A stretch of DNA of 64,000 bases from CATOSP01 sp965197545. GTDB lineage: Bacteria; Chloroflexota; Dehalococcoidia; Lucifugimonadales; UBA3495. The stretch covers positions 1,612,001 to 1,676,000 of the forward strand of contig CBDANJ010000008.1 in assembly GCA_965197545.1 (NCBI GenBank), read 5' to 3'. The position numbers were made by a program, and so were the translations under genes. Position 1 is the first letter of the stretch. Every line of letters begins with the position of its first letter. The notes below the pieces were generated by a model. It saw only the letters and a list, made by a program, of their open reading frames with translations. It did not search any database and was not told where the DNA came from. Of the stretch, positions 61,538-64,000 are shown in pieces.

Positions 61538-64000
61538 GTGAATTTTTCCATCCGGCAGCGGTGGGTATTGGTGACGGTCTTGGGGCTGATGCTATCCTTG
61601 GCTCTGGGCGTGTCAGCGGGTCTGGTTGATAGCAAGGGTGTCCGGGCCGAAGATTTGGCTTGCCAATTCTCCGTCGGTTCCAACCCTAACAATGATCTCG
61701 ACTCAGACCGCGACGGGCTGTCCGACACAATAGAAAGGTCTCGGTTCCCGCTGGATTACCTCAACGATCAATTCGGCAATCCCAAAAGGGTGAAGACTGC
61801 CATTGATAACCCCGACTCAGATGGGGATGGGCTCTGCGACGGTGAGGAGTTTCATGGGTTTACGGTCGTGACGAAGGACATCGGAGTTGACGGTAAGGCA
61901 ATCGAACTGGAAGTGAAGACCGACCCGAAAAACTGGGATACAGACCTAGACGGTGTCGCCGACGGGAAGGAACGGGACGCAGGAACCGACCCCACGAATC
62001 CGGAGGACTTCCCTGAGAAAGAAGCCGCACAGACGGTGGAGCCCACCTTGACCCCAACTCCAACGCCCAGGCCGACCGCCACTCCCGTTCCAACCGCTAC
62101 TCTAGCGCAGGTCACGCATAAAACATCCACACTTACACCACCTCCAGACCTCACATTAGACAGCGACGGTGATGGACTAACTGACGGCGCCGAACTCGGC
62201 GGCTTCACGGTGACCATTAACGGCCAAGAAAGGACCTTGGTCACCGAGCCGCATAAACGGGACACCGATGGTGATAATTTGCCAGACGGTGAGGAAGTCC
62301 TCGGCTTCACCATCAAGGTCGCCGGTGTCGACCGGACGGTGCGAACCGATCCAACCAAAGAGGACTCGGACGGTGACGGTAAGACCGACTTCGACGAGAA
62401 ACTCGGCTGGGTAGTGGATCCCAGATTTGGAGGGGAGAAGATAGTAACCGACCCCAGCCTTGCCGACACCGACGGTGATGGGACCCCTGATGGTAAACAG
62501 GTCCTTGAGCGACGGAACCCAACTGAGAAGTTACTCGATGAGGATTCCGACGAGGATGGCCTCACGAACGGACAGGAGCTGGAAGGTTCGACTATTCTAG
62601 TCGCCGGAGTAGAACGGACGGTAATTACCGACCCCACTCTAGCCGATACCGACGGCGACAATCTCTCGGACGGTGCCGAGGTCAAAGGACGCAAGATAAC
62701 GGTGAACGGAGAGGTACGTCTGGTCCAGACCGCCCCAGATGTTACGGACACCGATGGAGACGGACTGTCTGATCTGGAGGAGTCGGTGTGGGGTACAGAC
62801 GGGGCCCGTCCCGATACCGACGAGGACGGTCTTCCCGACGCCGAAGAACTCAGCGGGTGGCCGCTCACGGTGACGTTTATGGGATCAGAACCCATTACAC
62901 GAATGGTTTACTCCGACCCGAATAACCCCGACACCGACGGGGACGGCCGGAAAGATGGCGTTGAGAAAAAGCAGAGTACCGATCCAAGTCGCGGGGATTC
63001 GGACGGCGACGGCGTTTCCGATGCAGTAGAACTAAACATCGACGGCCAATTGTCCACCCCTCGCACCAACCCAACCCTGGCCGACACCGACCGCGATGGC
63101 GTATCCGATGGGATGGAATTCCTATTAGGCACGAACCCTACGAAGCGAGACACCGATGGAGACGGCCTGACCGATGCGGATGAGATAGCCGGGTTTGAAA
63201 TCGCCGTCACCCTAATGGGGGCCAAAGAGGTCACGAGGATGACGGTCTACCCAAGCCCGATCAACGCCGACACTGACGGAGATGGGCTTTCAGACGCAGT
63301 AGAATTGAAGGTCAATGACAACGCCCCAGGGGAAACCACTCGCACCAACCCAACCCTGGCCGACTCCGATGGAGATGGTTTATCAGATCTTGAAGAAACT
63401 GAGGGTTCAACGATCACGGTCAATAGGCAAGAAATCACGGTCAAATCCAACCCGACTGACTATGACTCGGATGAGGACACGATATCTGACGGACTTGAGG
63501 TCCAAGGCTACATGGTAATGGAAATGGTTGCCGACGAGGAACGAACAGTCAAGACCAACCCAATGAAACAAGACACGGACGGCGACGGCAAGAATGACAA
63601 TCAAGAGAGAGATGGCTGGAAGATAAGAGGGCCAGATTCGCCGACGTTCTGGACCGATCCCACCCTCAAGGACACCGACGAAGACGGCAAGGACGACTGG
63701 AGTCTTGAAGGTGGTGTGACGGACGATAACCCCGAGGAGCCTGACGAGGGTATCGCCGGTATCTTCCTCGGGCCGCTGGTGGCCAGCGGAATCCCTTATT
63801 CGGCGACAGTATTATTGATCATCGTGGCGGGGGCGGGCGCCTTCCTGTTCGCCAAGTTGCGTGAAGACACGTCGGGAGACTCCTCCCGGCTCAAGTTAAG
63901 GGACCAAGGACGGGAACTCGACGAGTCCCGGCGGAGCCTGAACGATCTCCAGAGGGAGTCTGCCCGCGAGATCGGTCAGCTGCGCAGCGATGTGGACGAC
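61538..64000 (+). CDS. Giant secreted calcium-repeat protein with membrane anchor and coiled coil (partial)
   Basis: At least 821 residues; the frame is still open at the window edge. It opens with GTG (GGAGG 5 nt upstream) and a signal peptide (VLVTVLGLMLSLALGVSAGL). About twenty Asp-rich loops of the thrombospondin-3/EF-hand type follow (DTDGDGLSD, DSDGDGLTD, DTDEDGLPD). Many alternate with a short beta unit such as GFTVTINGQERTLVTEP. A Pro/Thr linker (EPTLTPTPTPRPTATPVP) interrupts them near residue 170-200. Near residue 740-770 lies one membrane helix (ATVLLIIVAGAGAFLFAKL), then a cytoplasmic coiled coil (LKLRDQGRELDESRRSLNDL) up to the end. The repeats should bind Ca2+ outside, and the coil could contact the cytoplasmic filament proteins of the cluster. 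Confidence 0.75.
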   Translation, partial: MNFSIRQRWVLVTVLGLMLSLALGVSAGLVDSKGVRAEDLACQFSVGSNPNNDLDSDRDGLSDTIERSRFPLDYLNDQFGNPKRVKTAIDNPDSDGDGLCDGEEFHGFTVVTKDIGVDGKAIELEVKTDPKNWDTDLDGVADGKERDAGTDPTNPEDFPEKEAAQTVEPTLTPTPTPRPTATPVPTATLAQVTHKTSTLTPPPDLTLDSDGDGLTDGAELGGFTVTINGQERTLVTEPHKRDTDGDNLPDGEEVLGFTIKVAGVDRTVRTDPTKEDSDGDGKTDFDEKLGWVVDPRFGGEKIVTDPSLADTDGDGTPDGKQVLERRNPTEKLLDEDSDEDGLTNGQELEGSTILVAGVERTVITDPTLADTDGDNLSDGAEVKGRKITVNGEVRLVQTAPDVTDTDGDGLSDLEESVWGTDGARPDTDEDGLPDAEELSGWPLTVTFMGSEPITRMVYSDPNNPDTDGDGRKDGVEKKQSTDPSRGDSDGDGVSDAVELNIDGQLSTPRTNPTLADTDRDGVSDGMEFLLGTNPTKRDTDGDGLTDADEIAGFEIAVTLMGAKEVTRMTVYPSPINADTDGDGLSDAVELKVNDNAPGETTRTNPTLADSDGDGLSDLEETEGSTITVNRQEITVKSNPTDYDSDEDTISDGLEVQGYMVMEMVADEERTVKTNPMKQDTDGDGKNDNQERDGWKIRGPDSPTFWTDPTLKDTDEDGKDDWSLEGGVTDDNPEEPDEGIAGIFLGPLVASGIPYSATVLLIIVAGAGAFLFAKLREDTSGDSSRLKLRDQGRELDESRRSLNDLQRESAREIGQLRSDVDD

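Noticed and set aside
61852..62895. Long minus-strand frame (347 codons, Ser/Val/Pro-rich)
   Set aside because: It is the antisense shadow of the Asp-rich calcium repeats on the plus strand; low-complexity composition and no start signal.
1..64000. tRNA, rRNA, prophage or CRISPR-Cas loci
   Set aside because: No cloverleaf, rRNA stretch, phage structural gene or cas gene was recognised on either strand.

Overview
This 64 kb window looks like a chromosomal segment of a free-living, moderately GC-rich bacterium, most likely a Chloroflexota member of the SAR202/Dehalococcoidia type. That placement is inferred from gene style, not from a marker gene. The cues are solute-binding lipoproteins with acidic/basic VxxEVxKEV linkers or Pro-Thr linkers, a stock of oxidative and hydrolytic catabolic enzymes, an F420-type (DDN) flavin/deazaflavin oxidoreductase, and many short palindromic repeats. 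I see no rRNA, tRNA, CRISPR array or phage module.

Layout. 1-2.6 kb: the end of an unrecognised gene, then an intact-looking IS5-family element and a broken IS630-family element with 74-bp inverted repeats. 2.7-5.1 kb: a quinol-type nitric oxide reductase interrupted by an in-frame TGA. 5.3-9.7 kb: an EmrB/EmrA-like efflux pair, a second MFS exporter, and a divergent TetR regulator with an operator overlapping both promoters. 9.8-26.8 kb: scattered small-molecule metabolism genes (FAH-family hydrolase, HbpS/GlcG-like protein, methyltransferase, MetX-like acyltransferase, phosphotriesterase-like lactonase, arylsulfotransferase-like propeller, DHDPS-family aldolase, VOC proteins, metallo-beta-lactamase-fold hydrolase, ThDP enzyme, CaiB/BaiF CoA-transferase). 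Among them is a redoxin lipoprotein whose active-site UxxC is encoded by TGA, a probable selenoprotein. 26.8-51 kb: a TPR metallopeptidase lipoprotein and four dipeptide/nickel-type ABC importers (binding protein plus two permeases each, no ATPase), interspersed with an ISAs1-like pseudo-transposase, an amidohydrolase and a GMC oxidoreductase. 51.7-54.2 kb: VOC protein, alpha/beta hydrolase, propeller lactonase.

54.8-64 kb is the most remarkable part. It is a co-directional cluster coding for a zinc-finger/partial-HTH protein, a Snf7/ESCRT-III-like coiled-coil protein, a Vps4-like AAA ATPase with an N-terminal MIT-like domain, an SPFH protein with C-terminal zinc ribbons, a divergent FtsZ/tubulin-family GTPase, and a very large secreted calcium-repeat protein with a C-terminal membrane anchor and cytoplasmic coiled coil (running off the window). 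I propose this is a bacterial membrane-remodelling apparatus. The GTPase would form filaments, the ESCRT-III-like protein would polymerise on membrane, Vps4 would recycle it through an MIT contact, the SPFH protein would organise a membrane domain, and the surface protein may be the cargo or anchor.

Repeats are unusually informative here. Two families of palindromic MITE-like elements and one family of about 25-bp REP-like elements sit between genes, inside a transposase and at the edge of the ESCRT-like cluster. An 85-nt conserved leader occurs about 180-190 nt upstream of two paralogous binding-protein genes.
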